A DNA stretch of 64,000 nt. It comes from Amycolatopsis sp. CA-126428. GTDB taxonomy: Bacteria; Actinomycetota; Actinomycetes; Mycobacteriales; Pseudonocardiaceae. This document shows positions 24,874-32,808 of this stretch, piece after piece. Under the pieces are notes generated by a model, which saw only the letters and a program-made list of their open reading frames with translations, searched no databases and was not told the origin of the DNA. The DNA lies in assembly GCF_002904335.1 (NCBI RefSeq), contig NZ_PPHF01000123.1, positions 62,001 to 126,000 on the forward strand, in the 5' to 3' direction. Position 1 is the first letter of the stretch. Each line of letters opens with the position of its first letter. Both the position numbers and the translations under genes were made by a program.

Positions 24874-25740
24874 TCAGACGCCCAGCGGGTGCCAGACCGT
24901 CTTGGCCTCCAGGTACCGCCGCAGCCGGGTGAGGTCCGGCGCCGTCGTCCAGTCCGGTTCCGTCTCCGGGACCGTCAGCACCCGCTTCACCGTGTTCGCC
25001 GCTTCGCGCTCCAGGGCCGGGCGGTCCGCCGGGGCGGCTCCCGTCGGGTCCAGCGCGTTGACGTCGCCGTGCGAGGCCAGCCAGGGGCCCAGCTCGGCCG
25101 CGTGGCCCGTGAGGATGTTCGCCACGCCGCCCGGGACGTCGGACGTCGCCAGGACCTCCGACAGCGTGATCGCCGGCAACGGCCGCTCCGCGCTCGAGAC
25201 CACCACCGCCGTCGAGCCCGTCGCCAGGACCGGGGCCAGGACCTCGACCAGGCCCAGCAGCGACGACTGCTGCGGCGCCAGGACACCCACGACCCCCGTC
25301 GGCTCCGGGAGCGTGAACGAGAAGTACGGGCCCGCCACCGGGTTGGCCGAACCCAGCACGGAGGCGATCTTGTCCGTCCAGCCCGCGTACCAGACCCAGC
25401 GGTCGATCGCCGCGTCCACAATGGACTCGGCCTTCTTCGCGGCCAGGCCTTCCGACGCCGACACCTCGGCGATGAACTGGTCGCGGCGGCCCTCCAGGAC
25501 CTCCGCCACCCGGTAGAGCACCTGGCCGCGGTTGTACGCCGTGGCCGCCGACCAGCCGGGGAACGCCTTGCGCGCGGCCACCACCGCGTCGCGGACGTCC
25601 TTGCGCGAAGCGTGCGCCGCGTTCGCCAGGAACTTGCCCTTGCCGTCCGTCACCGGGTACACCCGGCCCGACTCGGAACGCGGGAACTTGCCGCCGATGT
25701 ACAGCTTGTACGTCTTCGCGACGGAAATTCGGTCAGACAT
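24874..25740 (-). CDS. Truncated aldehyde dehydrogenase-like protein (no catalytic domain)
   Basis: 288 residues covering only the N-terminal and NAD-binding parts of the aldehyde dehydrogenase fold (YKLYIGGKFPRSESGRVYPV, AVVAARKAFPGWSAATAYNRGQVLYRVAEVL, PTGVVGVLAPQQSSLLGLVEVLAPVLATG). The catalytic Cys loop and C-terminal oligomerisation domain are absent and the usual PWNFP after the cofactor strand is APQQSS. It overlaps the full-length enzyme gene by 8 bases (stop 25733, start 25740), so the two are co-translated. Conserved pairing of a full and a half-size ALDH next to deoC is, to my knowledge, recurrent in actinobacteria; a structural or regulatory subunit is therefore more likely than decay. 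Composition and codon use match the neighbours. Confidence 0.85.
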   Translation of the reverse strand: MSDRISVAKTYKLYIGGKFPRSESGRVYPVTDGKGKFLANAAHASRKDVRDAVVAARKAFPGWSAATAYNRGQVLYRVAEVLEGRRDQFIAEVSASEGLAAKKAESIVDAAIDRWVWYAGWTDKIASVLGSANPVAGPYFSFTLPEPTGVVGVLAPQQSSLLGLVEVLAPVLATGSTAVVVSSAERPLPAITLSEVLATSDVPGGVANILTGHAAELGPWLASHGDVNALDPTGAAPADRPALEREAANTVKRVLTVPETEPDWTTAPDLTRLRRYLEAKTVWHPLGV

Positions 25741-27166
25741 TCAGGTACGCCTCCAGCCCGGTGCGGCCGCCTTCGCGCCCGAAGCCGGATTCCTGGTAGC
25801 CGCCGAAGGGGGCGGTGGGGTCGAAGCGGTTGAAGGTGTTGGCCCAGACCACGCCGGCGCGCAGCTGGTTCGCCATCCACAGGATCCGGGAGCCCTTTTC
25901 GGTCCAGATGCCGGCCGAAAGCCCGTACGGCGTGTTGTTCGCCTTCGCCACGGCCTCGTCCGGCGTGCGGAACGTCAGCACCGACAGCACCGGCCCGAAG
26001 ATCTCCTCGCGGGCGATCCGCATCGACTGGTGGACGTTCGCGAACACCGTCGGGGCGAAGAAGAACCCGCGGTCCGGGACCGGGCACGGGCTGGTCCAGC
26101 GCTGCGCCCCCTCGGCGTCCCCGGCCTCGACGAGCCCCTGGATCTTCGCCAGCTGCTCGGCCGAGTTGATCGCGCCGACGTCGGTGTTCTTGTCCAGCGG
26201 ATCGCCGACGCGCAGCGTCGAGACTCGGTAGCGCAGCTTCTCCAGCACCTCTTCGGCGATGGACTCCTGCACCAGCAGGCGCGAGCCCGCGCAGCAGACG
26301 TGGCCCTGGTTGAAGAAGATGCCGTTGACGATGCCCTCGATCGCCTGGTCGAGCGGGGCGTCCTCGAAGACGATGTTCGCCGCCTTGCCGCCCAGCTCCA
26401 GCGTCAGCTTCTTCGCCGTGCCCGCCACCTGGCGCTGGATCGCCTTGCCGACCTCGGTCGAGCCGGTGAAGGCGATCTTGTCGATGTCGCCGTGCTCCAC
26501 GATGGACGCACCGATGTCGCCCGCGCCCGGCAGGATGTTCACCACGCCCGGCGGCAGCTCGGCCTGCTGGCAGATCTCGGCGAAGACCAGCGCGGTCAGC
26601 GGGGTCGTCTCGGCCGGCTTGAGGACCACGGTGTTGCCGGTGGCCAGCGCCGGGGCGATCTTCCAGGCCAGCATCAGCAGCGGGAAGTTCCACGGGATGA
26701 TCTGGCCCGCCACGCCCAGCGGGCGCGGGTTGGGGCCGTAGCCCGCGTAGTCCAGCTTGTCGGCCCAGCCGGCGTGGTAGAAGAAGTGCGCGGCCGCCGT
26801 CGGGACGTCGGAGTCGCGCGACTCCTTGATCGGCTTGCCGTTGTCCAGGCTCTCCAGCACGGCCAGCTCGCGCGAACGCTCCTGGATGAGCCGCGCGATG
26901 CGGAAGAGGTACTTCGCGCGCTCGGTGCCCGGCATCTTGGACCAGACGCCGGTGTAGGCCTTGCGCGCGGCCTTGACCGCGGTGTCCACATCGGACTTCG
27001 ACGCGGTGCCGACCTCGGCCAGGACCTCTTCGGTGGCCGGGTTGATCGTCTTCAGCGGCTCACCCGAGCCGTCGACGAACTCGCCGTTGACGAAGGGCTT
27101 GTAGGAGTCCTTCAGGTTCGCGATGGCGCGCGATTCCGGCGCCGGTGCGTACTCGAAAACAGGCAT
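25733..27166 (-). CDS. NAD-dependent aldehyde dehydrogenase
   Basis: 477 residues from ATG 27166, which overlaps the deoC stop (TGATG). All active-site elements are present: cofactor strand IIPWNFPLLML, NVVLKPAE-type VVLKPAETTPLTAL, FTGSTEVGKAI, general base in LELGGKAANIVFED, nucleophile in GHVCCAGSRLLV, and C-terminal REEIFGPVLSVLTF and PFGGYQESGFGREGG. Coupled to deoC, it likely oxidises the acetaldehyde released from deoxyribose-5-phosphate to acetate, with the half-size protein encoded next. Family call certain; substrate inferred from operon context. Confidence 0.95.
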   Translation of the reverse strand: MPVFEYAPAPESRAIANLKDSYKPFVNGEFVDGSGEPLKTINPATEEVLAEVGTASKSDVDTAVKAARKAYTGVWSKMPGTERAKYLFRIARLIQERSRELAVLESLDNGKPIKESRDSDVPTAAAHFFYHAGWADKLDYAGYGPNPRPLGVAGQIIPWNFPLLMLAWKIAPALATGNTVVLKPAETTPLTALVFAEICQQAELPPGVVNILPGAGDIGASIVEHGDIDKIAFTGSTEVGKAIQRQVAGTAKKLTLELGGKAANIVFEDAPLDQAIEGIVNGIFFNQGHVCCAGSRLLVQESIAEEVLEKLRYRVSTLRVGDPLDKNTDVGAINSAEQLAKIQGLVEAGDAEGAQRWTSPCPVPDRGFFFAPTVFANVHQSMRIAREEIFGPVLSVLTFRTPDEAVAKANNTPYGLSAGIWTEKGSRILWMANQLRAGVVWANTFNRFDPTAPFGGYQESGFGREGGRTGLEAYLNV

Positions 27167-28140
27167 CAGTCCACCGTCACGTAGTCGGGGCCGCTGTAGT
27201 GGCCGTCCACCTGGGTGCGGCGCTGCAGCAGCAGGTCGTTGAGCAGGCTGGACGCGCCGAAGCGGAACAGGTCCGGGGTCAGCCACTCTTCGCCGGCGAC
27301 CTCGTGCACCGCGACCAGGTACTTGATCGCGTCCTTCGTCGTCCGGATGCCGCCCGCGGGCTTGACGCCGCGCAGCTCGCCGGTCTGCGCGTGCCAGTCG
27401 TGGACGGCCTGCAGCATGATGTGGGTGACCGGCAGCGTCGCGGCGGGGGACACCTTGCCGGTGGAGGTCTTGATGAAGTCGCCGCCGGCCAGCAGCGCCA
27501 GCCACGACGCGCGCCGCACGTTGTCGTAGGTCGCCAGCTCGCCGGTCTCGAGGATGACCTTCAGGTGGGCGTCGCCGCAGGCCTGCTTGATGGCCTGGAT
27601 CTCCTCGAAGACGTCCATGTACCGGCCTTCGAGGAAGGCGCCGCGGTCGATCACCATGTCGACTTCGTGCGCGCCGGCCTCGACGGCGATCTCGGTGTCG
27701 GCCAGCTTGATCTCGCGGCTGGTGCGCCCGGCGGGGAAGCCGGTGGCGACGCTCGCGACGTGCACGCCACTGCCCTTCAGCGCTTCGACGGCCGTGGCGA
27801 CCATGTCCGGGTACACGCAGACGGCGGCGACGCGCGGGGTGTCCTGGCGTTCGGGATCGGGCCGCACCGCCTTCGCGGCCAGCGCCCGGACCTTGCCCCG
27901 GGTGTCGGCGCCCTCCAGCGTGGTCAGGTCGACCATGGAGATGGCGGTGTCGATGGCCCACCGCTTGGCGTCCTTCTTGATGCTGCGCGTGCCGAGGCCC
28001 GCCGCGCGCTGCTCGACGCCGACCTGATCGACACCGGGCAGCCCGAGCAGGAAGCGGCGCAGGCTCGCGTCATCGCGAGTCGCGTCCACCAGCGGTGCCG
28101 GGGTGGCCGGCGCCGCTGACGTGCTGGTCGTGGCTGTCAT
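27166..28140 (-). CDS. deoC: Deoxyribose-phosphate aldolase
   Basis: Cleaves 2-deoxyribose-5-phosphate to acetaldehyde and glyceraldehyde-3-phosphate. 324 residues from ATG 28140; the N-terminus (MTATTSTSAAPATPAPL) is an unstructured extension before the class I aldolase barrel. Active-site motifs are present: VDLTTLEG, AAVCVYPDM, EVDMVIDRGAFLEG, the Schiff-base strand GGDFIKTSTGKVSPAAT, and VKPAGGIRTTKDA. First gene of the deoC-ALDH-ALDH-like operon. Two direct copies of GTCCGACAGTG lie 22-45 bp upstream of the start and may bind its regulator. This operon completes the deoxynucleoside degradation path begun by deoA and PNP. Confidence 0.96.
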   Translation of the reverse strand: MTATTSTSAAPATPAPLVDATRDDASLRRFLLGLPGVDQVGVEQRAAGLGTRSIKKDAKRWAIDTAISMVDLTTLEGADTRGKVRALAAKAVRPDPERQDTPRVAAVCVYPDMVATAVEALKGSGVHVASVATGFPAGRTSREIKLADTEIAVEAGAHEVDMVIDRGAFLEGRYMDVFEEIQAIKQACGDAHLKVILETGELATYDNVRRASWLALLAGGDFIKTSTGKVSPAATLPVTHIMLQAVHDWHAQTGELRGVKPAGGIRTTKDAIKYLVAVHEVAGEEWLTPDLFRFGASSLLNDLLLQRRTQVDGHYSGPDYVTVD

Positions 28141-28161
28141 GCGCCTGAGTCTAGGCGGCGG

Positions 28162-28185
28162 GTCCGACAGTGTCGTCCGACAGTG
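28162..28185. promoter_or_regulatory. Direct repeat upstream of deoC, operator candidate
   Basis: GTCCGACAGTG occurs twice (28162-28172, 28175-28185), 13 bp from start to start, just upstream of the deoC start codon on the minus strand. A separate inverted pair TTGTGACGC (28200-28208) / GCGTCACAA (28221-28229) lies further upstream, near the stop of the next gene, and may be a terminator or second operator. Confidence 0.5.
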
Positions 28186-28237
28186 CGAGCCCCCGTTGGT
28201 TGTGACGCTGGGTGCCGAACGCGTCACAAAGCCGTGG

Positions 28238-28876
28238 TCAAGACCCTTCGATCTGCGGCGGTTCCGACCGCTTCGCCGGCTTCCGGTACACGACGACCCC
28301 GCCCCAGAACGCGAGTCCGTTGATCCTCACCGTCGGGGCCGTCGGCGGGGCCGGGGGTGCGCCCGACTTGTCCTCCAGCACGAACCCGCCCATGAACCCG
28401 ATGCCCGTGACGTCCACGTTGACGTCGTCCGGGACCGTGATCTGAATGCCGCCCATGATCGCCACCGCGGTGATCGTGCAGTGCTTGTCCGCGAACCGCG
28501 CCTGCCGCAGGTCGATCTCCGCGCCGCCCCAGAACGCGAAGCTGTTGTGCTGCGGGGGCAGGACCCAGCTGCCCTTGCGGACCGCGCCCGACAGCACGCC
28601 GATCGACACCGGGGAGCCCGGGTGGCCGCCGATGCGCTGGTCCGGGAAGCCCAGGGCCCGCGTGGTCGCCGGCTCGACCGCCGCGGACGACATCGGCAGG
28701 TCCGCCGTCACCGGCTTCAGTTCGCCGAGGGTTTTCGCCGCGTAGATCGTCGTGAGCCGTTCTTCCAGCTCGTTCACGGTGATCCGGCCCTCCGAGAGGG
28801 CGTTGTGCAGCACCTGGGCGACGCGTTCGCGGTCCGCGTCGGAAGCCCGCATCTGGTCGGGCGTCAGTTCGCTCAC
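28238..28876 (-). CDS. DUF1707 / LiaF-like domain protein
   Basis: 212 residues from GTG 28876 (VSELTPDQMRASDADRERV). Residues about 8-60 are the DUF1707 (SHOCT-like) domain: MRASDADRERVAQVLHNALSEGRITVNELEERLTTIYAAKTLGELKPVTADLP. The C-terminal half is a LiaF/DUF2154-like beta-helical segment with repeated Gly-Gly turns (AFWGGAEIDLRQA, AIMGGIQITVPDDV, GFMGGFVLED, AFWGGVVVYRK). No transmembrane segment is visible between them, unlike many members. LiaF relatives modulate cell-envelope stress signalling; a direct partner was not identified. Divergent from the phosphatase gene across 61 bp. Confidence 0.85.
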   Translation of the reverse strand: MSELTPDQMRASDADRERVAQVLHNALSEGRITVNELEERLTTIYAAKTLGELKPVTADLPMSSAAVEPATTRALGFPDQRIGGHPGSPVSIGVLSGAVRKGSWVLPPQHNSFAFWGGAEIDLRQARFADKHCTITAVAIMGGIQITVPDDVNVDVTGIGFMGGFVLEDKSGAPPAPPTAPTVRINGLAFWGGVVVYRKPAKRSEPPQIEGS

Positions 28877-28937
28877 CCGGCGCAGCTTATCGGCGAAAAC
28901 CACCCAGCGTGTCCATCTTCTGGAGGACACTGTCCCG

Positions 28938-29360
28938 ATGGTCGAGTTTCCGGACGGCACCCGCGTGCACGGGCGCGGGCTGGCACGCCCCCGCCCCGAC
29001 GGACCCGAGCCCGATTTCGGGCTCTACCTGGGGACGAGCCGGCTGCGGCGCAAGCACGGCGGGGGCATCACCTGGCCGCACGAATGGGTGACCTGGCCGG
29101 ACTTCCTGCTGCCGGTCCACCCCGCCGATGCCCGCGAAAAGATCAAGGCCCTCCACGAGCGGGCGAAGACCGAGACCGTCGAGGTCGCCTGCTACGGGGG
29201 CGCCGGCCGGACCGGCACCGTGCTGGCCTGCCTCGCGATCCTCTCCGGCGTGCCCGCTCACCAAGCCGTCGCTTGGACAAGAGCGCACTACCACGAGCGG
29301 GCCGTCGAAACGCCCTGGCAGCGCGGCTGGGTGAAGAGCTTCGCGAAACGGCTAGATTGA
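28938..29360 (+). CDS. Protein tyrosine/dual-specificity phosphatase-like protein
   Basis: 140 residues. The Cys-based phosphatase P-loop is visible: VACYGGAGRTGTVLACLAI, matching C-x5-R-[ST]. A general-acid Asp may lie in the preceding WPDFLLPVHPADAREKI stretch. Small size and the N-terminal FPDGTRVHGRGLARP extension fit the actinobacterial short PTP-like proteins. ATG 28938 was chosen; longer frame is antisense to the DUF1707 gene. Only 5 bp separate it from upp, so they are likely co-transcribed. Substrate unknown. Confidence 0.82.
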   Translation: MVEFPDGTRVHGRGLARPRPDGPEPDFGLYLGTSRLRRKHGGGITWPHEWVTWPDFLLPVHPADAREKIKALHERAKTETVEVACYGGAGRTGTVLACLAILSGVPAHQAVAWTRAHYHERAVETPWQRGWVKSFAKRLD

Positions 29361-29365
29361 CCCGC

Positions 29366-29989
29366 ATGGATGTGCACGTCGTCGACCACCCCCTCGCGAA
29401 GGCCCGGCTTTCCACGATGCGCGACGCGCGCACCGACAGCGCCGCGTTCCGGGCCGCGCTGCACGAGCTGACCGTCATGCTGGTCTACGAAGCCACGCGC
29501 GGCGTGCCGGTGAAGATCGAGAAGATCCACACGCCGGTCGCCCGCACCGACGGCTACAAGCTGGCCAAGCCGCCGCTGCTGGTGCCGGTGCTGCGCGCCG
29601 GCCTGGGGATGGCCGACCAGGCGCACAAGCTGATCCCGGACGCGCAGATGGGCTTCGTCGGCCTGGCGCGCGACGAGGAGACGCTCAAGCCGACGCCGTA
29701 CCTGGAGTCGCTGCCGGAATCGCTCGCCGACCGGCCGGTGCTGGTGCTCGACCCGATGCTCGCCACCGGCGGCTCGATGGAGTACACGATCCGCCTGCTC
29801 ACCGACCGCGGCGCCGACGACGTGACGGCGATCTGCGCGCTCGCGGCGCCGGAAGGCTTGGCGCACCTGGAGAAGACGGGCCTGCCGGTCCGGGTGGTCA
29901 CGGCGAGCATCGACGAGCGCCTCAACGACTCGGGCTTCATCGTCCCGGGCCTCGGCGACGCGGGTGACCGCCAGTACGGCGCCGTCTGA
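29366..29989 (+). CDS. upp: Uracil phosphoribosyltransferase
   Basis: Converts uracil and PRPP to UMP, recovering the base released by the phosphorylases encoded in this window. 207 residues, standard length. Seen: N-terminal VHVVDHPLAKARLSTMRDARTDSAAFR, the flexible-arm region KIEKIHTPVARTDGYKL, PVLRAGLGMADQAHKLIPDAQMGFVGLARDEE, the PRPP-binding loop VLVLDPMLATGGSM, and C-terminal uracil-binding DERLNDSGFIVPGLGDAGDRQYGA. Start ATG 29366. Its 3' end overlaps the GTG start region of the pentapeptide-repeat gene by 26 bases. Confidence 0.97.
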   Translation: MDVHVVDHPLAKARLSTMRDARTDSAAFRAALHELTVMLVYEATRGVPVKIEKIHTPVARTDGYKLAKPPLLVPVLRAGLGMADQAHKLIPDAQMGFVGLARDEETLKPTPYLESLPESLADRPVLVLDPMLATGGSMEYTIRLLTDRGADDVTAICALAAPEGLAHLEKTGLPVRVVTASIDERLNDSGFIVPGLGDAGDRQYGAV

Positions 29990-30914
29990 GCCGGTGCCGG
30001 TGCTGAAGTGGCGGTGGATCGCCGTGACCGCCGTCGCGGTCGCCGCTGTCACCGGGGTCCTGCTCTGGCTGTTCCTGGCCTGGTCCGGGCGGCCGGACGC
30101 GCCGGTCCGGATCGACGCGGTCAAGACGGCGTTCGGCGTCGGCGCGGGCGCGGGCGGCGTGTTCGCGTTGTGGCTGGCGACGCGCCGCCAGCGCACGCTG
30201 GAGGTGCAGCTGGCCGAGACGACCCGGGACCTCGAGGAGCGCCGGGTCACCGAGCTGTACACCAAGGCCGTGGAGCAGCTCGGCAGCGACAAAGCTCCCG
30301 TGCGGCTCGGCGGGCTGTACGCGCTCGAGCGGCTCGGGCAGGACAACCCGAAGCAGCGCCAGACGATCGTGAACGTGCTGTGCGCCTACCTGCGGATGCC
30401 GTTCAAGGCTCCGGTCGTGGGACTCAAAGGCACCGCAGCACGCGACCTGGACGACGACCCCGAGGAGAGTGAACTCCTCGTCCGGCTGGCCGTGCAGGAG
30501 CTGCTGAAGACGCACCTGAGCCACGACGCGGCGGGCTACTGGCCGGGGATGTCGATCGACCTGCAGCGAGCCACTCTCGTCGACTTCCGGCTGAGCGGCT
30601 GCACCCTGGCCGCCGCCGACTTCAGCCGCGCCCGGTTCATCGGTCAGCTCCACATCCGCGGCACGCGCTTCACGCGCCAGGTGGGGTTCTACGGCGCGGA
30701 GTTCCGCGACATCGCGAACTTCGACCGGTCGGTCTTCGAGGAGGGCGCGTTCTTCTCCCGGGCGCATTTCGCCAGGGACGTTCGCTTCACCAGGATCCGC
30801 TCGGGCGGCCGGTTCGAGTTCCCGCGCGCGGTCTTCGCCGAGGGAGCCGCCTTCGACGGAGGCGAACACGAGGAGCTCGACCTGACGGACGCGCAGTTCC
30901 CCGCGGCCGAGTAG
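29964..30914 (+). CDS. Membrane-anchored pentapeptide-repeat protein
   Basis: Up to 316 residues. Two N-terminal hydrophobic helices (WIAVTAVAVAAVTGVLLWLFLAW; AFGVGAGAGGVFALWLA), a charged linker helix, then VTELYTKAVEQLGSDKAPVRLGGLYALERL, a block common in this family, and a C-terminal pentapeptide-repeat region with A(N/D)F-type spacing (ATLVDFRLSGCTLAAADFSRARF, GAEFRDIANFDRSVFEEGAFFSRAHF) giving a right-handed beta-helix. Start is uncertain: GTG 29964 overlaps upp by 26 bases; GTG 29994 (VPVLKWRW) just after the upp stop is equally credible. Function unknown; other pentapeptide proteins mimic DNA or form scaffolds. Confidence 0.85.
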   Translation: MTASTAPSEPVPVLKWRWIAVTAVAVAAVTGVLLWLFLAWSGRPDAPVRIDAVKTAFGVGAGAGGVFALWLATRRQRTLEVQLAETTRDLEERRVTELYTKAVEQLGSDKAPVRLGGLYALERLGQDNPKQRQTIVNVLCAYLRMPFKAPVVGLKGTAARDLDDDPEESELLVRLAVQELLKTHLSHDAAGYWPGMSIDLQRATLVDFRLSGCTLAAADFSRARFIGQLHIRGTRFTRQVGFYGAEFRDIANFDRSVFEEGAFFSRAHFARDVRFTRIRSGGRFEFPRAVFAEGAAFDGGEHEELDLTDAQFPAAE

Positions 30915-30949
30915 CGCAACATCCGGGTCGGTGCCGGCCACGAAGGGGT

Positions 30950-31534
30950 GTGACCAACCATGCGACGGGGGCGCCGGTGGGTGATCGGGCGCTGGACGAT
31001 CGGACACTGTGGGACCGGGCGGCCGAAGGCGACGAAGCGGCCTTCAGCGAGCTCTTCGAACGCCATGTGGAGGCGGTCTGGAACCACGCCTACCGGCTGA
31101 CCGGCTCGTGGAGCGCGGCCGAGGACCTCACCTCGAACACGTTCCTCACCGCTTGGCGCCGCCGCGCCGAGGTGACGCTGGTGCGCGACAGCGCGTTGCC
31201 GTGGCTCTACACCGTTGCCGGCAACGCGGCCAAGGACGAGTACCGCGGCGCGCGAAGGCGGCTGCGGCTGCTGCAAAAGATGCCTGACGCGCCGGTGGTG
31301 TCCGACCACGCCGACACCGTGGCCGAGCGGCTCGACGGCGAGCAGCGGTTACGCGAAGTCGTCGAGGCCGTCCGGACGCTGCCCAAGGCGCAGCGGGAGG
31401 TCGTCGAGCTGTGCCTGCTCGGCGACCTCAGTGCCGCCGACGCCGCGGCGTTGCTGGCCGTCGCCGAAGGCACCGTCCGCGCCCACCTGTCCCGGGCTCG
31501 CGCCCGGCTGCGCACGTTGCTGGAGGAGAAATGA
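30950..31534 (+). CDS. ECF-type RNA polymerase sigma factor
   Basis: 194 residues. Region 2 is LWDRAAEGDEAAFSELFERHVEAVWNHAYRLTGSWSAAEDLTSNTFLTAWRRR, and region 4 is LPKAQREVVELCLLGDLSAADAAALLAVAEGTVRAHLSRARARLRTLL. No region 3, so extracytoplasmic-function type (the SigJ/C-terminal SnoaL extension is absent). GTG 30950 has GAAGGGG upstream. It overlaps the next gene by ATGA, and that partner has a single transmembrane helix, so the pair resembles a sigma/membrane regulator module. Unusually, the partner lacks the zinc anti-sigma signature. Confidence 0.93.
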   Translation: MTNHATGAPVGDRALDDRTLWDRAAEGDEAAFSELFERHVEAVWNHAYRLTGSWSAAEDLTSNTFLTAWRRRAEVTLVRDSALPWLYTVAGNAAKDEYRGARRRLRLLQKMPDAPVVSDHADTVAERLDGEQRLREVVEAVRTLPKAQREVVELCLLGDLSAADAAALLAVAEGTVRAHLSRARARLRTLLEEK

Positions 31535-32808
31535 GCGACGACCCCGGCCTGCCGCTCCGGCGGAAGCTCCCGGACGACGTCCGGGCGCGGTTGCGGACCG
31601 AAGTCCGCCAGGGCCTCACGAAACCACGGCGGAGGAAGCACGTCTGGTACGCCGCCGCGGCGGCCGTCGCGGTGCTGGCCGCGGGCGCGGTCGTCGTGAC
31701 GCAGTCGGTCCGGCCGCAGCCCGTGGGCGGTCCCGCGCCGACACCGCCGCCGAGTGCGGACGTCCCCAACCGGCTGACGCTCGACGTGCAGGTGGCGACC
31801 TCGTCGCTGGACCGCTGCTGGGCCGCGGTGCAGGCGGCGGGCAAGACGGACCGCGTGCCCCCGCGTGCGGACTGGGTCCCGCTGTTCACGGAGGTCTTCC
31901 AGGCCGACGCGGTGGTCGCGGCCACCGCCGCCGGAAAACCGATGTTCTGCGAGACCACCGAGACGACCGTGACGCTGTCGGACCCGGGAGCCACTCCTGC
32001 CTACGCCCCGGACACGCGCACCGGGCTGCTGCTGCAGAGCGCGACCGGGATGGTCGGCGGAATCCTCGCCCCCGATGGAGCCGGGCTGTTCCTCGACTCG
32101 CGAACCGAAGGCGGCGACAACATGTCGCAGGCCCTCTACTTCTCCCCGGTCACCCGGCAGTTCGTCGGGGTGACCCGGAGCGACCCGGCGCGGACGACAC
32201 TCACCATCGGCAGGCCCATGCAGCCGGGCGCGAAGACGTTGCCCGCGGCGCCGCCGCCCCTGCTTTCGGTCGTGGACCGGCCGGTGACCAGCGACCGGAC
32301 GTCATCCGCGGGCCGGGCGCTGGGCGACTGCCTGGCGGCGGCGGAAATGGAAGCGATCCCCGACGCGGCGGCGTACGAGCCGGGGCCGCTGCTCGCGACG
32401 GACGACTACCGGGTGGTCCTCGGCCGCTTCGGCGACCGGTTCGTGGTGTGCACGACCGAGCCCGACTACCGGCGGCCGGGGAAGACGAGGGCCCGCGCCT
32501 TCCCCAGCGGCCCCCCACCGGAGAAGCCGCCGGCGTACCCCTTGATGGTGGACACCCTGGGCCATCCCCAGACGGGTGCCCCGCCGGGGGTGGCTCGCCG
32601 GCCGTTCGCCGCGGTCCTGCCCGCGACCGCGGCGACGGCGGTCGTCGACTTCGGGAGCGGCGCGAGCACCGAGACCCACGTCGTGGACGGCATGGTCGTC
32701 GTGTGGGCCCCCGCGAACATCAAGGTCCTCCCGGAAACGAACGTCCACGTGACGGCGCGAGACGCGAAGGGCGGGGTCGTCTACGACGGGACGGTGCCGC
32801 TGGTCTGA
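31531..32808 (+). CDS. Single-pass membrane protein co-encoded with ECF sigma factor
   Basis: 425 residues: an N-terminal cytoplasmic stretch of about 38 residues (MSDDPGLPLRRKLPDDVRARLRTEVRQGL), one transmembrane helix (VWYAAAAAVAVLAAGAVVV, about 39-60), a Pro-rich linker and a large extracytoplasmic domain with paired Cys-containing repeats (LDRCWAAVQAAGK..., and LGDCLAAAEMEAI... followed by FVVCTTEPDY). The two halves look alike (x-x-C-W/L-A-A, then a strand ending in x-F-C-x-T-T/E), suggesting an internal duplication. No HxxxCxxC zinc motif, so anti-sigma activity is only inferred from operon position and topology. Overlaps the convergent TetR gene by 28 bases. Confidence 0.8.
   Translation: MSDDPGLPLRRKLPDDVRARLRTEVRQGLTKPRRRKHVWYAAAAAVAVLAAGAVVVTQSVRPQPVGGPAPTPPPSADVPNRLTLDVQVATSSLDRCWAAVQAAGKTDRVPPRADWVPLFTEVFQADAVVAATAAGKPMFCETTETTVTLSDPGATPAYAPDTRTGLLLQSATGMVGGILAPDGAGLFLDSRTEGGDNMSQALYFSPVTRQFVGVTRSDPARTTLTIGRPMQPGAKTLPAAPPPLLSVVDRPVTSDRTSSAGRALGDCLAAAEMEAIPDAAAYEPGPLLATDDYRVVLGRFGDRFVVCTTEPDYRRPGKTRARAFPSGPPPEKPPAYPLMVDTLGHPQTGAPPGVARRPFAAVLPATAATAVVDFGSGASTETHVVDGMVVVWAPANIKVLPETNVHVTARDAKGGVVYDGTVPLV

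Noticed and set aside
28752..28937. Upstream extension of the phosphatase gene to 28752
   Set aside because: The added residues are antisense to the DUF1707 gene and Ser/Arg-rich; ATG 28938 begins the recognisable protein.
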